This document shows, one piece after another, positions 34,814 to 44,225 of a stretch of DNA of 64,000 bases. The stretch spans positions 124,001 to 188,000 of the forward strand of contig JAFWDK010000015.1 of the NCBI GenBank assembly GCA_017513085.1. Direction: 5' to 3'. A program made the position numbers and the translations under genes. The DNA comes from Clostridiales bacterium (GTDB taxonomy: Bacteria; Bacillota; Clostridia; Saccharofermentanales; Saccharofermentanaceae). Under the pieces are notes generated by a model. The model did no database searches and had not been told where the DNA came from. It saw only the letters and a program-made list of their open reading frames with translations. Position 1 is the stretch's first letter. Every line of letters starts with the position of its first letter.

Positions 34814-36139
34814 TTAAGTGAAAAGGCGCTTCTTTATAGACTCGACATGGACGAAAACTTCGTTGTCCGAATCTTTCACGCAGTTTTCAATTTTGTTACA
34901 AGCATGTAGAACAGTGGAGTGATCTTTGCCTCCAAAATACTCGCCTATCTTAGGATAAGTCATGTTTAATTCCGAACGGCAAAGGAACATACAGATCTGA
35001 CGCGGAACAAGGATATCCTTGCTGCGCTTGTTTGACATTATGTCATTAACAGTGATGTTAAAAGCACGGGCTACGACTTCTACTACCAGATCAGGGGTGA
35101 CCTGACGGGCCTGCTTAGGAGAAATCATATCTTTCAGAGCTATTTTAGCGTCATCCAATGTAAAAGAACCGGCCAGCATGCAGTAGGCGACTACAGTCTT
35201 GTAGGCTCCCTCGAGCTCACGGATATTGGATGCGAAATTAGAAGCAATATAGTCAATTACAGAGTCAGAAAGATGTGTATTATCTTCCTGCATTTTTCTG
35301 TTTAGGATGGCGATACGTGTCTCGTAATCCGCAGGCTGGATATCTACGATCAAACCGGATGAGAAACGCGAACGAAGACGCTCTTCAAGATAAGAGAGGC
35401 TCTGAGGCGGGCGGTCACAGGTCATGAGAATAATACTTCCGGAATCGTAAAGATCGTTGAAAGTATGGAAAAACTCAATCTGAATCTGTTCTTTTCTCTC
35501 CAGAAACTGAATATCGTCAATGAGAAGATAATCTGCATTTCTGTATCTTTCTCTGAATTCATCGTATTTTTGTTCCTTGATGGTTGCGATGAACTCATTT
35601 ACGAAACGCTCGCAATTTACATAGACAACTTTGGCGGAAGGCTTATGTTTTGTAACGTAATTGCCGACAGCATGCATGAGGTGTGTCTTACCTAAACCGG
35701 AACCACCATACAGGAAAATAGGGTTATATTGTTTTCCGCCTTCGGCAACAGAAACACAGGCTGCGTGTGCAAAACGGTTACCGTCGCCTACAATAAAAGA
35801 ATCAAAAGTATAGTTAGAATTTAATCTGGAAGCATTGGAGGAAACAGTCGGCATCTGCTCGAAAGAATCCTCATGGATCTTAGCAAGTGTAAAGTCGGAA
35901 CCCGGCAATTCAAGCTTAACTTCCATTTTCTTGCCGATTGCTACTTCAATACAGTTTTCGATCAGACTCTTCATCGGTTCTGTTTGTTCCAGGCTGAAGG
36001 CATCTTTGACGGTAAGTATGATGAGGCTGTCATTGGAAAAAGTAGGTTCAATAGGGAGGATGAAAGTTTTATATTTCACCTCTGTAAGCTCTGATACCAG
36101 TATATCCAGAGTTTTTTTCCAAATTGTAATCGCGTCCAT
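34814..36139 (-). CDS. dnaA: Chromosomal replication initiator DnaA
   Basis: This 441-residue DnaA has domain I with IWKKTLDILVSEL, AAA+ domain III with Walker A GGSGLGKTHL, Walker B YLLIDDIQFL and the arginine-finger region LRSRFSSG. The C-terminal DNA-binding domain IV carries GGKDHSTVLHACNKI for DnaA boxes. The start at 36139 (MDAITIWKK) matches the family. An open frame extends upstream to 36310 but runs through the divergent promoter region and lacks homology. The boxes between dnaA and dnaN are its predicted targets. Confidence 0.98.
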   Translation of the reverse strand: MDAITIWKKTLDILVSELTEVKYKTFILPIEPTFSNDSLIILTVKDAFSLEQTEPMKSLIENCIEVAIGKKMEVKLELPGSDFTLAKIHEDSFEQMPTVSSNASRLNSNYTFDSFIVGDGNRFAHAACVSVAEGGKQYNPIFLYGGSGLGKTHLMHAVGNYVTKHKPSAKVVYVNCERFVNEFIATIKEQKYDEFRERYRNADYLLIDDIQFLERKEQIQIEFFHTFNDLYDSGSIILMTCDRPPQSLSYLEERLRSRFSSGLIVDIQPADYETRIAILNRKMQEDNTHLSDSVIDYIASNFASNIRELEGAYKTVVAYCMLAGSFTLDDAKIALKDMISPKQARQVTPDLVVEVVARAFNITVNDIMSNKRSKDILVPRQICMFLCRSELNMTYPKIGEYFGGKDHSTVLHACNKIENCVKDSDNEVFVHVESIKKRLFT

Positions 36140-36181
36140 ACCAGTCCCCGTAACCAATCCAAAACGTATCACGTCAGAATG

Positions 36182-36203
36182 TTTACCCCCCCTCAGGGGT
36201 AAA
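36182..36203. promoter_or_regulatory. Inverted repeat in the dnaA leader
   Basis: TTTACCCC-CCCTCA-GGGGTAAA is an 8-bp GC-rich inverted repeat 43 bases upstream of the dnaA ATG, just downstream of the probable -10 element (TATCAT on the minus strand, 36216-36221). It could be a repressor site or an RNA hairpin in the dnaA leader. It is not followed by T residues. Confidence 0.4.
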
Positions 36204-36248
36204 AAGTAAGAATAATGATAGCAGAAATTCCCACTATTTGAAAGTATC

Positions 36249-36257
36249 TGATATAAT
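36249..36257 (+). promoter_or_regulatory. Extended -10 promoter of the sortase-murT-gatD operon
   Basis: TGATATAAT is an exact extended -10 (TGn-TATAAT) on the plus strand, about 70 bases before the sortase start and back-to-back with the dnaA promoter (minus-strand TTCAAA and TATCAT with 16-bp spacing). The identical nonamer also precedes the response regulator gene. Confidence 0.6.
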
Positions 36258-36324
36258 AAAGTGCATAATTTTATCGAACAAATTTGCCTTAATGAGGGAG
36301 ATTGTAACATCGTTAAGGATAGAA

Positions 36325-37089
36325 ATGTATGATGGGATTTATAAAACTACGATAAAAGAGGATAATACAGAACATATGTCCAGAAGGGATCCATATAAGA
36401 AAATAAGCATTAGAAATGTGATATTGATCGTTTTGGCTGTCATTTGCCTGGTCATCGGCGTGATCCTTCTTCTGATCGATCCGATCAAGAATATGAAAAG
36501 ACAGGCAGTTACAGACGATATGATGGAGAGCATCGTTGAAGGAAGCCAGGCTGTTTTCGTAGTAAAATCTGATGAGAACGAGGTCAATGGCGAAGAATAC
36601 GAGTACGATTTCGGTGTTGAAGAATTAAACAATGCCGGAGGAAATTACCAGGAGATCATCGAGGAATTACCGGATGAGACCGTTCTCACAGCACTAGGCT
36701 GGATCAATATTCCTTCGGTCAAGATCAATATTCCGCTTTGGAATGAAGCAACAAAGGTATCATTGAGATATGGGGCAGGAAGACTGGAGAAGACAGCTGA
36801 TCCCGGAGATGAAGGAAACATGGTCATTCTTGGCCACAGAATGCGTGCAGAAGGTAAACTTTTTAACAGATTGGGTGATGTTAAGATCGGTGACGATATT
36901 ATTATCACTACGATCGATGGTGCGGTATACACATATAAAGTCGACAAGATTTTAGAGGCTGTAAAGCCTGAAAATCTCGAAGATTATGTGGATATCGATG
37001 ATGGTGAGGGAACACAGGTCACGCTTGTTACCTGTACGCCATTGGGTGTTGCGACTCACAGACTATTGATCATCGGTCATCTGATTTAA
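36325..37089 (+). CDS. Sortase
   Basis: A membrane-anchored cysteine transpeptidase of about 254 residues. An N-terminal helix (NVILIVLAVICLVIGVILLLI) is followed by an acidic linker and the sortase barrel. The catalytic His is in ILGHRM, the Cys in LVTCTP and the Arg in THRLLIIGH at the extreme C-terminus. The short TCTP loop and terminal placement of the arginine fit class D/E-like clostridial sortases. The start at 36325 has AAGGA 5 bases upstream; an internal ATG at 36376 is an alternative. No sortase substrate (LPxTG) gene is visible in the window. Confidence 0.9.
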   Translation: MYDGIYKTTIKEDNTEHMSRRDPYKKISIRNVILIVLAVICLVIGVILLLIDPIKNMKRQAVTDDMMESIVEGSQAVFVVKSDENEVNGEEYEYDFGVEELNNAGGNYQEIIEELPDETVLTALGWINIPSVKINIPLWNEATKVSLRYGAGRLEKTADPGDEGNMVILGHRMRAEGKLFNRLGDVKIGDDIIITTIDGAVYTYKVDKILEAVKPENLEDYVDIDDGEGTQVTLVTCTPLGVATHRLLIIGHLI

Positions 37090-37110
37090 AGTAATGGAAG
37101 GAATAAATAA

Positions 37111-38568
37111 ATGGCTTCATTTCGATATCATTTTGCCATCCTCTCCGCTAAAGCCACACGACTGGCCTTGCGGATCATGGGGCGTGGCGCCACAACTTTG
37201 CCCGGAAAAGTAGCGGTAAAGTTCGATCCTCTCTTGCTTCAGAAACTTTGCGAGGGAAGAAATTGTGTAACGATCACGGGGACAAATGGTAAGACGACGA
37301 CAACCCACATGATCACGGATATTTTCCGCAATTGCGGATATACTGTTGTTACGAATGTTTCCGGAGCCAATCTTCTTTCCGGTGTTACGACTTCCATGAT
37401 ATTCGGTCTGAAAGATATCAAAAAGGCTGAAAAAGCGGGAAAGAAAGTGATCTGTGTCTTAGAGACTGATGAAGCGGCATATGGAAAAATAGCCTGTCAG
37501 ATCAAGCCGAAGGTGTCTGTGGTGACGAATCTTTTCAGAGATCAGCTGGATCGCTTCGGTGAGCTTGCCCATACCCGTGAATTGATTGCAAAAGGATTGG
37601 ACAGCTGTGATGCGGATATTCTTCTGAATAGTGATGATTCTTTGGTTTCCGAGTTATATTCCGGACGTGAGAAAAGAACTGTATTTTATGGTCTTTCCGA
37701 AGAATCGATGCACTACAATAATGTGACCTATCCGGATAAATCCGGTGTGCTTCCGGCTTCTTCCGATGCGGAATACTGTACCGGCTGCCGGACAAAATAC
37801 ACATACACCGCACGGAGCTTCGGACACTTGGGTGCTTTTTCCTGTGAAAAATGCGGAAAGACAAGAAAGAAACCACGTTTCTATGTGGAATACGATCTCT
37901 CGAGAAATCCTTCGGATGAAGGATACGAGCTGTCTCTTTGCGATGGAGAAGGATCTTCGCAAAAGAAAAAGCAAGTCAAGCTTCCGATTCCGGGTATGCA
38001 TAACTTCTATAATTCCATTTCTGCAGTGGCGGCTTGTGTCCGTATGGGCGAGATCATCGGAGATAAGGAAGAGCTTTCTTTTGAAAAATGTGCTGCCGCT
38101 CTGGAACATGTGGAAGCTGCGTTTGGACGAATGGAGAAGATCAGTATCGGAGACAAAAAGATCTGTGTCCTTCTTGTCAAGAATCCTGTTGGATTGGACA
38201 GAGCGCTTTCTTTTGTAGCCGGAGCCTCCGACGCAGAAGGCATATATATGCTTTTGAACAGTAATATTGCTGATGGCAAGGACGTTTCCTGGATCTGGGA
38301 CGTGGACTTCGAGTCGAAAGAGTTTCCGAAGAAGGTCTATGTTTCCGGTGACCGTTATGGAGACATGATGCTTCGTATCGTTTATTCAGGAGTGGACCGT
38401 TCACAGATCGTGGCAAAACCTATGGAGGAATGCGCGGATCTTCTTGATCAGGCGATTTCCGATTCAACCCCTGGAAAGTGTCTTTATATCCTGCCGAACT
38501 ATACTTCGATGCTGGCTCTTCGATCGATCCTGGTCAAGAGGTATCATCTGAAAGATTTTTGGAAATGA
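37111..38568 (+). CDS. murT: Lipid II isoglutaminyl synthase subunit MurT
   Basis: This 485-residue Mur-ligase-like protein has ATP-binding TGTNGKTTT (residues 56-64), the GatD-type zinc ribbon inserted in the middle domain (cysteines at about 223, 226, 245 and 248) and the C-terminal DUF1727 domain. With GatD it amidates the alpha-carboxyl of D-Glu in lipid II, giving D-isoglutamine needed for efficient cross-linking in many Gram-positives. It lies 21 bp after the sortase gene and 21 bp before gatD, an envelope operon. Confidence 0.96.
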   Translation: MASFRYHFAILSAKATRLALRIMGRGATTLPGKVAVKFDPLLLQKLCEGRNCVTITGTNGKTTTTHMITDIFRNCGYTVVTNVSGANLLSGVTTSMIFGLKDIKKAEKAGKKVICVLETDEAAYGKIACQIKPKVSVVTNLFRDQLDRFGELAHTRELIAKGLDSCDADILLNSDDSLVSELYSGREKRTVFYGLSEESMHYNNVTYPDKSGVLPASSDAEYCTGCRTKYTYTARSFGHLGAFSCEKCGKTRKKPRFYVEYDLSRNPSDEGYELSLCDGEGSSQKKKQVKLPIPGMHNFYNSISAVAACVRMGEIIGDKEELSFEKCAAALEHVEAAFGRMEKISIGDKKICVLLVKNPVGLDRALSFVAGASDAEGIYMLLNSNIADGKDVSWIWDVDFESKEFPKKVYVSGDRYGDMMLRIVYSGVDRSQIVAKPMEECADLLDQAISDSTPGKCLYILPNYTSMLALRSILVKRYHLKDFWK

Positions 38569-38589
38569 TGAAAGGATAGTGTCTGGCAC

Positions 38590-39369
38590 ATGGAAAACCG
38601 TGAAATTGAACTTCGTATATGTCATATGTATCCGGATCTTCTGAATCTTTATGGTGATCGGGGAAATGTCCTGAGTCTGATCCGTCGGGCGGAACTTCGC
38701 GGGATCAAAGTGAAACTGGTACCTGTTTCGATCGGTGATGAATTCGACGAGAAGGATTTCGATATCGTTTTTCTGGGCGGTGGTCAGGATGCCGAACAGA
38801 ATGTGATCCGTAGGGATTTTGTTGAGGTAAAAGGACCCAAGGTCAAAGATGCGATCGAGCATGGCATGGTTTTTCTCTGTATCTGTGGAGGTTATCAGAT
38901 GCTGGGTAAATACTATCAGGAGCATGATGGTACAAAAATCGAGTGTCTCGGAGCTATCGATGTTTATACGGTCGGGGAAGATGTGCGCTTTATTCAGGAT
39001 ACGGTCTATGAAGCGGATTTTCTCAAAGATGACAAGGCAGAGGACAGTTCACGCCTTTATGGATTTGAGAACCATAGTGGACGCACTTATCTCGGTCCTT
39101 CCGTCAAGCCAATGGCAAAGGTGGTGGAAGGTGCCGGAAATAATGGTAAAGACGGCTATGAGGGGGCAATATACAACAATGTATTCTGTACCTATTCTCA
39201 TGGCAGTTTTCTTCCGAAAAACCCTCGTATGACAGATCATCTTATCAGGATCGCGTTAAAGCGCAGATATGGCGAAGACTACGAGCTTCCTGAACTCTCT
39301 ATGGAAACCGAGGAATTTGCGCGCGCAGCACTACTGCGGTACAAGGAGAAAGGAAATACTGCACCGTAA
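38590..39369 (+). CDS. gatD: Lipid II isoglutaminyl synthase glutaminase subunit GatD
   Basis: This 259-residue class I-like (CobB/CobQ type) glutamine amidotransferase supplies ammonia to MurT. The nucleophile is Cys99 in LCICGGYQMLG, the Arg/His region includes FLGGGQDAEQ, and the catalytic His is in CTYSHGSFLPKNP. Length and motifs are standard. It is the last gene of the sortase-murT-gatD unit and ends convergent with the PAS-GGDEF gene. Confidence 0.96.
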   Translation: MENREIELRICHMYPDLLNLYGDRGNVLSLIRRAELRGIKVKLVPVSIGDEFDEKDFDIVFLGGGQDAEQNVIRRDFVEVKGPKVKDAIEHGMVFLCICGGYQMLGKYYQEHDGTKIECLGAIDVYTVGEDVRFIQDTVYEADFLKDDKAEDSSRLYGFENHSGRTYLGPSVKPMAKVVEGAGNNGKDGYEGAIYNNVFCTYSHGSFLPKNPRMTDHLIRIALKRRYGEDYELPELSMETEEFARAALLRYKEKGNTAP

Positions 39370-39414
39370 GTATTGAGGCTGACCTTCGTAGCAAGGACTA
39401 CTACAGGAAAAGGA

Positions 39415-40368
39415 TCATGTGGTACGGTCGCGGCCAAGATTCTTCGATGTAAAGAGACGATCATCAGCCATGTGGATCAGTTCTCCTGCATCATTACAAT
39501 CTGCATAGCAGGCAATTCCCATACTTACCGTGAGACGGATCGGTTCACTGCTGTCATCCAGAAAAAGAGGATTGCTTGCCAGTGCGGAACGGACGCGCTC
39601 TGCTTGCGTCTTTGCGCCCTTAAGCGGGGTATCCGGCAGGATCATCATGAATTCATCTCCACCGATGCGGAACACCATGTCGGATTTTCGGCATTGGGAA
39701 GTCAGGATGCTTGCAATAACACGAAGCACGTCATCACCCTTGCTGTTTCCAAAACGGTCGTTGATCTTCTTGAAGAAATCAATATCCAGAGAGATCAGCG
39801 AGAAAGTATTTTTCGGATCATCCGGATTTCCGGTCTTCACCCGGCGGTTGTACTGGTACGAAGTTTTTTCCAGCATCTCGTAAAAGTATCTTCTGTTGAA
39901 AAGCCCTGTCAGGTCATCGACCTGGGATAGTCTCTTCAGTTTCTCATTGGTACGGCTGAGCTCTTCTTCCACTGTTTTCAATGCGGTGATATTTCTCGAA
40001 ATACCCCAGGTACCGATCACTTTTCCTTTATCGTCAAAGACAGGATATTTGGATGCGGAGTACCAGATCACGGAGCCATCCGGCTTCTCGAGTTTCTCGA
40101 TATTGGAAATGAGAGGAGTTTTGCTGTCCATGATCTCCAATTCTTCTTTTCTGGCACGTGTGGCAAACTCCTTGGGAAAATAATCAAAATCGCTTTTCCC
40201 CACCATCTGTTTCGGATCATCTATGCCAAACTGAGAAGCATGAGCCTTACTGTTCCAGACGAAACGAGAATCGCTATCCTTAAAATAGATCGTATCATTT
40301 GAATAATTACGGATGATTTCGAGGATCATTTCGTTATTGAAAAAAGATTTGTTGTTATCTTTAGCCAT
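39415..40368 (-). CDS. PAS domain diguanylate cyclase
   Basis: This 317-residue cytoplasmic signalling protein has an N-terminal PAS domain (about residues 15-130, ending ISRNITALKTVEEEL), a short coiled coil and a C-terminal GGDEF domain with an intact RIGGDEFMMIL active loop and substrate residues DIDFFKKIND. It is predicted to make c-di-GMP in response to a PAS-sensed cue. Start at 40368 is set by GGAGTG 8 bases upstream; the in-frame GTG at 40377 is too close to it. It is related to the protein at 59991-60998, which has a degenerate motif. Confidence 0.92.
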   Translation of the reverse strand: MAKDNNKSFFNNEMILEIIRNYSNDTIYFKDSDSRFVWNSKAHASQFGIDDPKQMVGKSDFDYFPKEFATRARKEELEIMDSKTPLISNIEKLEKPDGSVIWYSASKYPVFDDKGKVIGTWGISRNITALKTVEEELSRTNEKLKRLSQVDDLTGLFNRRYFYEMLEKTSYQYNRRVKTGNPDDPKNTFSLISLDIDFFKKINDRFGNSKGDDVLRVIASILTSQCRKSDMVFRIGGDEFMMILPDTPLKGAKTQAERVRSALASNPLFLDDSSEPIRLTVSMGIACYADCNDAGELIHMADDRLFTSKNLGRDRTT

Positions 40369-40517
40369 TTTTTCCACTCCTTCCCCGATCGGGGCATATG
40401 AAAAGACAAACCACCGCGTTTATTATCTCAAAAAGTTGTGAAAAAAGGAATAGAAAAATGCGGTGAAGCGGACTTTCTGCTATACTGTGTCTATATTACA
40501 GAGGCAGAGGTGCTAGT

Positions 40518-42050
40518 ATGAAATTGGAAATCATGGATACCACCCTCAGAGATGGCGAACAGACCCCGGGAGTATCATTCTCCCCGAGCGAAAAACTCAG
40601 CATAGCAAAGATATTGCTTGATGAGGTTAAGGTCGACCGCGTCGAAGTTACCTCTGCACGTATATCCGACGGCGATTTTGAAGCGCTTTGCAAGATCACA
40701 GAATGGGCAAAAGAGAAGGGTTACCTGGATAGTATTGAAGTATTGGCTTTTGTTGACCGTGGTCATTCTCTTTCCTGGATCGAGAATGCCGGCGGGCATG
40801 TCGTCAATCTTCTCTGCAAGAGCTCTCTGCATCATCTTTCGGCTCAGCTTGGAAAGACGCCTCAAGAGCATGTAGGCGAGATCCGTCGGGTGATTGAAGA
40901 TGCTAATTCACGTGGCATGCGCATCAATGTTTATCTGGAAGACTGGTCGAATGGGATCCAGAAGGATCCGGAATATGTTAAGATGCTCGTCTCAGAACTG
41001 TCAGTCCTTCCTGTCGAGCGCTTCATGCTGGCAGATACTCTCGGAGTTCTGACACCGGATATGACGTATGAATATGTATCGAAGATGACAGAGCTTTTTC
41101 CGGAAGTGCACTTCGACTTCCATGCCCATAACGATTACGACATGTCGGTAGGAAATACGATCATGGCGGTAAAAGCAGGTGCTAAGGGCGTTCACGTTAC
41201 AGTTAACGGACTTGGTGAGCGTGCAGGAAATGCCCCGTTGGCCTCAATCGTCGGTGCAGTGGCGGACTTTTGTGAGGACCGTGAGACCGGTATCGAAGAG
41301 GCTGCTTTGAATCATGTAAGTAAGCTGGTCGAGAGTTTTTCGGGAATGAGGATCCCGAAGAATCAGCCGATCACGGGTGCCAGTGTTTTTACGCAGACCT
41401 GTGGTGTACATGCAGATGGTGATACGAAGGATTCTTTATACTGCAATAAGCTGGCGCCGGAGAGATTCGGACGCATGCGCCGGTATGCACTCGGAAAGTC
41501 CAGCGGTCGGGCCAGTATTGCGAAAAACCTTGAGGAATTCGGTTTGGATCTGGATAAAGAATCCTTGAAAAAAGTTACAGCCAGGATCGTCGAGATGGGT
41601 GACAACAAGGAGAGTGTATTGACGGATGAACTGCCGTATATCGTGGCCGATGTGCTGGGCAAGGGCAATGGGGAATCCAATGTTAAGATCTTGAATTACT
41701 ATGTCTGCCATGCCCGGGATCTGAAACCTGTTGCGACGATGAGGATCCAGATCGACGATAAAGTCCATGAGGCGAGTGCATCCGGTGATGGTCAGTTTGA
41801 CGCCTTCATGCGCGCTTTGCAGAAGATCTATCAACAATTCGGAAGAACGCTTCCTTTCTTCGCCGACTATACGGTAACGATTCCACCGGGAGGCCGCACG
41901 AATGCTTTTGTCGAGAGTGTTATCACCTGGCGGGACGGCGATCATGAGTTTAAGACACGAGGCCTCGACCGAGATCAGGTCGCGGCTGCGATCAAGGCGA
42001 CTGCCAAGATGCTGAATATCATTTACGAGCAGGAGCAGTTGAACGAGTGA
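40518..42050 (+). CDS. Isopropylmalate/citramalate synthase family enzyme
   Basis: This 510-residue enzyme has the DRE-TIM barrel start EIMDTTLRDGEQTPGV, the metal-binding HAHND segment and GLGERAGNAPLASIV. A C-terminal LeuA-type regulatory domain (VATMRIQIDDKVHEASASGDG, AAIKATAKML) follows. It condenses acetyl-CoA with a 2-keto acid, either 2-ketoisovalerate for leucine or pyruvate for citramalate and isoleucine. The N-terminal sequence does not decide which, and no leuBCD neighbours help. It is monocistronic with a strong terminator directly after it. Confidence 0.88.
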   Translation: MKLEIMDTTLRDGEQTPGVSFSPSEKLSIAKILLDEVKVDRVEVTSARISDGDFEALCKITEWAKEKGYLDSIEVLAFVDRGHSLSWIENAGGHVVNLLCKSSLHHLSAQLGKTPQEHVGEIRRVIEDANSRGMRINVYLEDWSNGIQKDPEYVKMLVSELSVLPVERFMLADTLGVLTPDMTYEYVSKMTELFPEVHFDFHAHNDYDMSVGNTIMAVKAGAKGVHVTVNGLGERAGNAPLASIVGAVADFCEDRETGIEEAALNHVSKLVESFSGMRIPKNQPITGASVFTQTCGVHADGDTKDSLYCNKLAPERFGRMRRYALGKSSGRASIAKNLEEFGLDLDKESLKKVTARIVEMGDNKESVLTDELPYIVADVLGKGNGESNVKILNYYVCHARDLKPVATMRIQIDDKVHEASASGDGQFDAFMRALQKIYQQFGRTLPFFADYTVTIPPGGRTNAFVESVITWRDGDHEFKTRGLDRDQVAAAIKATAKMLNIIYEQEQLNE

Positions 42051-42055
42051 GGAGA

Positions 42056-42096
42056 AAAAAAGTCGAATACCTGATTTCAGGAGATTCGACTTTTTT
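42056..42096 (+). terminator. Intrinsic terminator after the isopropylmalate synthase-like gene
   Basis: AAAAAAGTCGAAT pairs with ATTCGACTTTTTT (13 bp) around a loop that itself has a CCTG/CAGG mini-stem, and ends in a T-run. It begins 6 bases after the stop codon. The symmetric A/T flanks allow it to work in both directions, also serving the convergent serpin gene. Confidence 0.88.
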
Positions 42097-42161
42097 ATTT
42101 TGTCAGAAGAAAGTCGCAAACGCGAAAACGTCCAATGTCGACTTCCCCTTTTACCCACCTT

Positions 42162-42185
42162 CACGAATTCCGCCACGAATTCCGC
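42162..42185. repeat. Two tandem 12-bp repeats
   Basis: CACGAATTCCGC occurs twice in immediate succession, 11 bases before (plus-strand sense) the serpin stop codon. It lies in otherwise unremarkable non-coding DNA between the terminator and the serpin gene. No function is evident. Confidence 0.7.
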
Positions 42186-42196
42186 AAGGAGCAAAT

Positions 42197-43645
42197 TCAA
42201 GCAACGGGCTGGTTGACGATACCGATAAACAGCGGTACTCCGGTGGGGCTGACGATCTCAAAGATAAATGGACGGTCAAAGACGAGTTCGATCCGATCGT
42301 CCGGCGGCATAGCGGCACCCGCGAGCATCATTGCGGTAACGGCTGCGGCTTTACATCCCTCTTCATCGATCGTGACGCGTACGTTCTGAATGGCCTGAGA
42401 AATACAGAGATCGTTTTGCCCTGTTCCAAGAGTGGAAAAGTCAGCGCTAGAAGAATCGAAGATATCCGTGATACCCATCGATTTCAGTTTTCCGTTCAGA
42501 TCCAGCGAGTTCGATATATCGAACTTCGGAAGAGAAAGCGTGACGAGCATGTCCTTTTTTGCGACATTGTTTTTGTTAAGCATAAAACCGAGACATTCTT
42601 CGTCAGACAGAAGTGCTTCCGGTGAGATTCCTTCATTGGGAAGGATCAGCCGCATATAACCGTTTCCATTCGTATCGAGAGAAATGGAGTCGAAGGATTC
42701 ACCACGGTAGAACATGGTGTGATTTTCGGCTTTCATGAAATCACAGGTCAGATCCTTGTCCGGTGCGTGGAAAGTGCCGGATTTGGTAGCCTGTTCATTA
42801 AACGGTAAGTCCCATTTTGCGGAATAATTCACCGTGGACACCAGAGCCAGAACGGTCTGCGGATCCAGCTTCAGATCCTGTACAAAATCGGAAAGAAGAC
42901 CATCGGTCTGTTCGTTGATCCAGGAGCGGTACATTTCATTGTATTTTTCGGATGCCGGATCACCGGTGAACGCGGAAGCGTAGTAATAGGCGGCCAGGTT
43001 TTCCAGAACCTTGGAATCGTACTTGCATTTGTTGTTCGTCCAAAGTGAATCGGCGAGGATACAGGTGGCCATCCCATCATTCGCATACGTCACCTCAAAA
43101 AGCGACTTGCTGTGGTTTCGGAGGGAATCTATGTCCTTTTCGTGGAGAACGTTCAGGATCTGTTGACGGCTCTGTCCACCAGAGATCTCTGCGGTCATTC
43201 CCAGAGCCAGATAGAGGCTGAGAGGAGAGAACACAAAGTTTTCCTTACTGTCCGGTTCCGACATGGCGCTGACGACTTCTTTGAAGTATTCAAAATAGGC
43301 TGTCTGGTAGCCGGTCGGCTGTTGTAAAAGCACTTCACGGGTTTCGTGCCAGAGCTTGTACTGTTTGTCAAATTCAGAGAAGGACAAAGCTTTTTCGTCC
43401 GGATACTCGGCCATTTCCGGATAGTTCGGAGCGGCCAGGACCTTCGCGGTAGCATGGCTTTCTCCGATGAGATTGCTGACGAATTTCGGAGGGAAAAGCG
43501 CCAGAAGCAGTACTGCTGCGGCGACGACGACGGCCACAGAAGAGATGAAGAGGACCTTGTGGCTCTTTTTACGGGGAGACAGATTGGGGATCAGTTTTTC
43601 GTCGATCTTTCCGATGGCATCTAATAATTCTTCGTTCTTTTTCAT
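42197..43645 (-). CDS. Membrane-anchored serpin in an ECF sigma operon
   Basis: A 482-residue protein with a cytoplasmic N-terminus of about 29 residues, one membrane helix (VLFISSVAVVVAAAVLLLAL), a linker and an extracellular serpin domain from about residue 100. Serpin marks are NFVFSPLSLYLALGMTAEISGG, the hinge VTIDEEGCKAAAVTAMM leading into the reactive-centre loop, and FDRPFIFEIVSPTGVPLF. The small-residue hinge is of the inhibitory type, so a secreted protease is the likely target. It is adjacent to the ECF sigma gene, where an anti-sigma gene normally sits. AGAAGG lies 7 bases before the ATG at 43645. Confidence 0.9.
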   Translation of the reverse strand: MKKNEELLDAIGKIDEKLIPNLSPRKKSHKVLFISSVAVVVAAAVLLLALFPPKFVSNLIGESHATAKVLAAPNYPEMAEYPDEKALSFSEFDKQYKLWHETREVLLQQPTGYQTAYFEYFKEVVSAMSEPDSKENFVFSPLSLYLALGMTAEISGGQSRQQILNVLHEKDIDSLRNHSKSLFEVTYANDGMATCILADSLWTNNKCKYDSKVLENLAAYYYASAFTGDPASEKYNEMYRSWINEQTDGLLSDFVQDLKLDPQTVLALVSTVNYSAKWDLPFNEQATKSGTFHAPDKDLTCDFMKAENHTMFYRGESFDSISLDTNGNGYMRLILPNEGISPEALLSDEECLGFMLNKNNVAKKDMLVTLSLPKFDISNSLDLNGKLKSMGITDIFDSSSADFSTLGTGQNDLCISQAIQNVRVTIDEEGCKAAAVTAMMLAGAAMPPDDRIELVFDRPFIFEIVSPTGVPLFIGIVNQPVA

Positions 43646-43646
43646 G

Positions 43647-44195
43647 TTATACACCTTCTTTTTCCAGTAGATCTTTCAGCTTCTTTCGGATCCGCACAAG
43701 CTTCATCTTGATGGCGGCTTCGGAGATCTTGTATCTTTCTGCGATCTCTTCGATGGAAAGAAAATACCAGTAACGGTAGAGAAAGATGTCTTTGTCTTTT
43801 GTGTTCAGGCTTCGAAGAAAACTCTCGATCAGATCCTTCAGGATCACCTGTTCTTCGATGGCACTGTCTTCTTTTCCGATGCATTCACCCAGTTCATCCA
43901 GGCAAAGTGCGGTCTGGCTGCCCTGATATTTCTGTGCATGATCCTTGCGGTACCGGTTCAACGCAAGGTTTCGGGTGATCGTGCCAAGGAAGACCGAGAG
44001 GCGGGAAGGGCGGGCAGGTGGTATGGCATTCCAGGCCCGGAACCATGTGTCATTGACACACTCTTCCGAGTCTTCGCGGCATTGAAGGATATTCTGCGCG
44101 ATGGTAGAACAGTATGCACCGTATTTTTCCGAGCATGCCGTTATGGCAGAATCGTCCCTTGCAAAGTAAAGATCCAGGATCTTTTCGTCTTCCAT
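43647..44195 (-). CDS. ECF-type RNA polymerase sigma factor
   Basis: This 182-residue sigma factor has region 2 with SEECVNDTWFRAWNAIPP and LSVFLGTITRNLALNRYRKD, and region 4 with SIEEIAERYKISEAAIKMKLVRIRKKLKDLL. The start at 44195 has GAGGGTGG upstream. A promoter with TGTTAC-N18-GTCTATA precedes it, matching the other ECF operon of this window. The serpin gene begins essentially at its stop codon, so the two are coupled. The serpin N-terminus is the only candidate for an anti-sigma function. Confidence 0.94.
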   Translation of the reverse strand: MEDEKILDLYFARDDSAITACSEKYGAYCSTIAQNILQCREDSEECVNDTWFRAWNAIPPARPSRLSVFLGTITRNLALNRYRKDHAQKYQGSQTALCLDELGECIGKEDSAIEEQVILKDLIESFLRSLNTKDKDIFLYRYWYFLSIEEIAERYKISEAAIKMKLVRIRKKLKDLLEKEGV

Positions 44196-44225
44196 TTTCC
44201 ACCCTCGCTTTCGTTCTCTCACTAT

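Noticed and set aside
36140..36310. Upstream extension of DnaA to 36310
   Set aside because: The extension passes through the promoter region and inverted repeat and has no DnaA similarity; MDAITIWKK is the normal family start.
41436..42200. Minus-strand open frame under the isopropylmalate synthase-like gene and its terminator
   Set aside because: It crosses a strong terminator hairpin and lies opposite a conserved enzyme gene; no family features.
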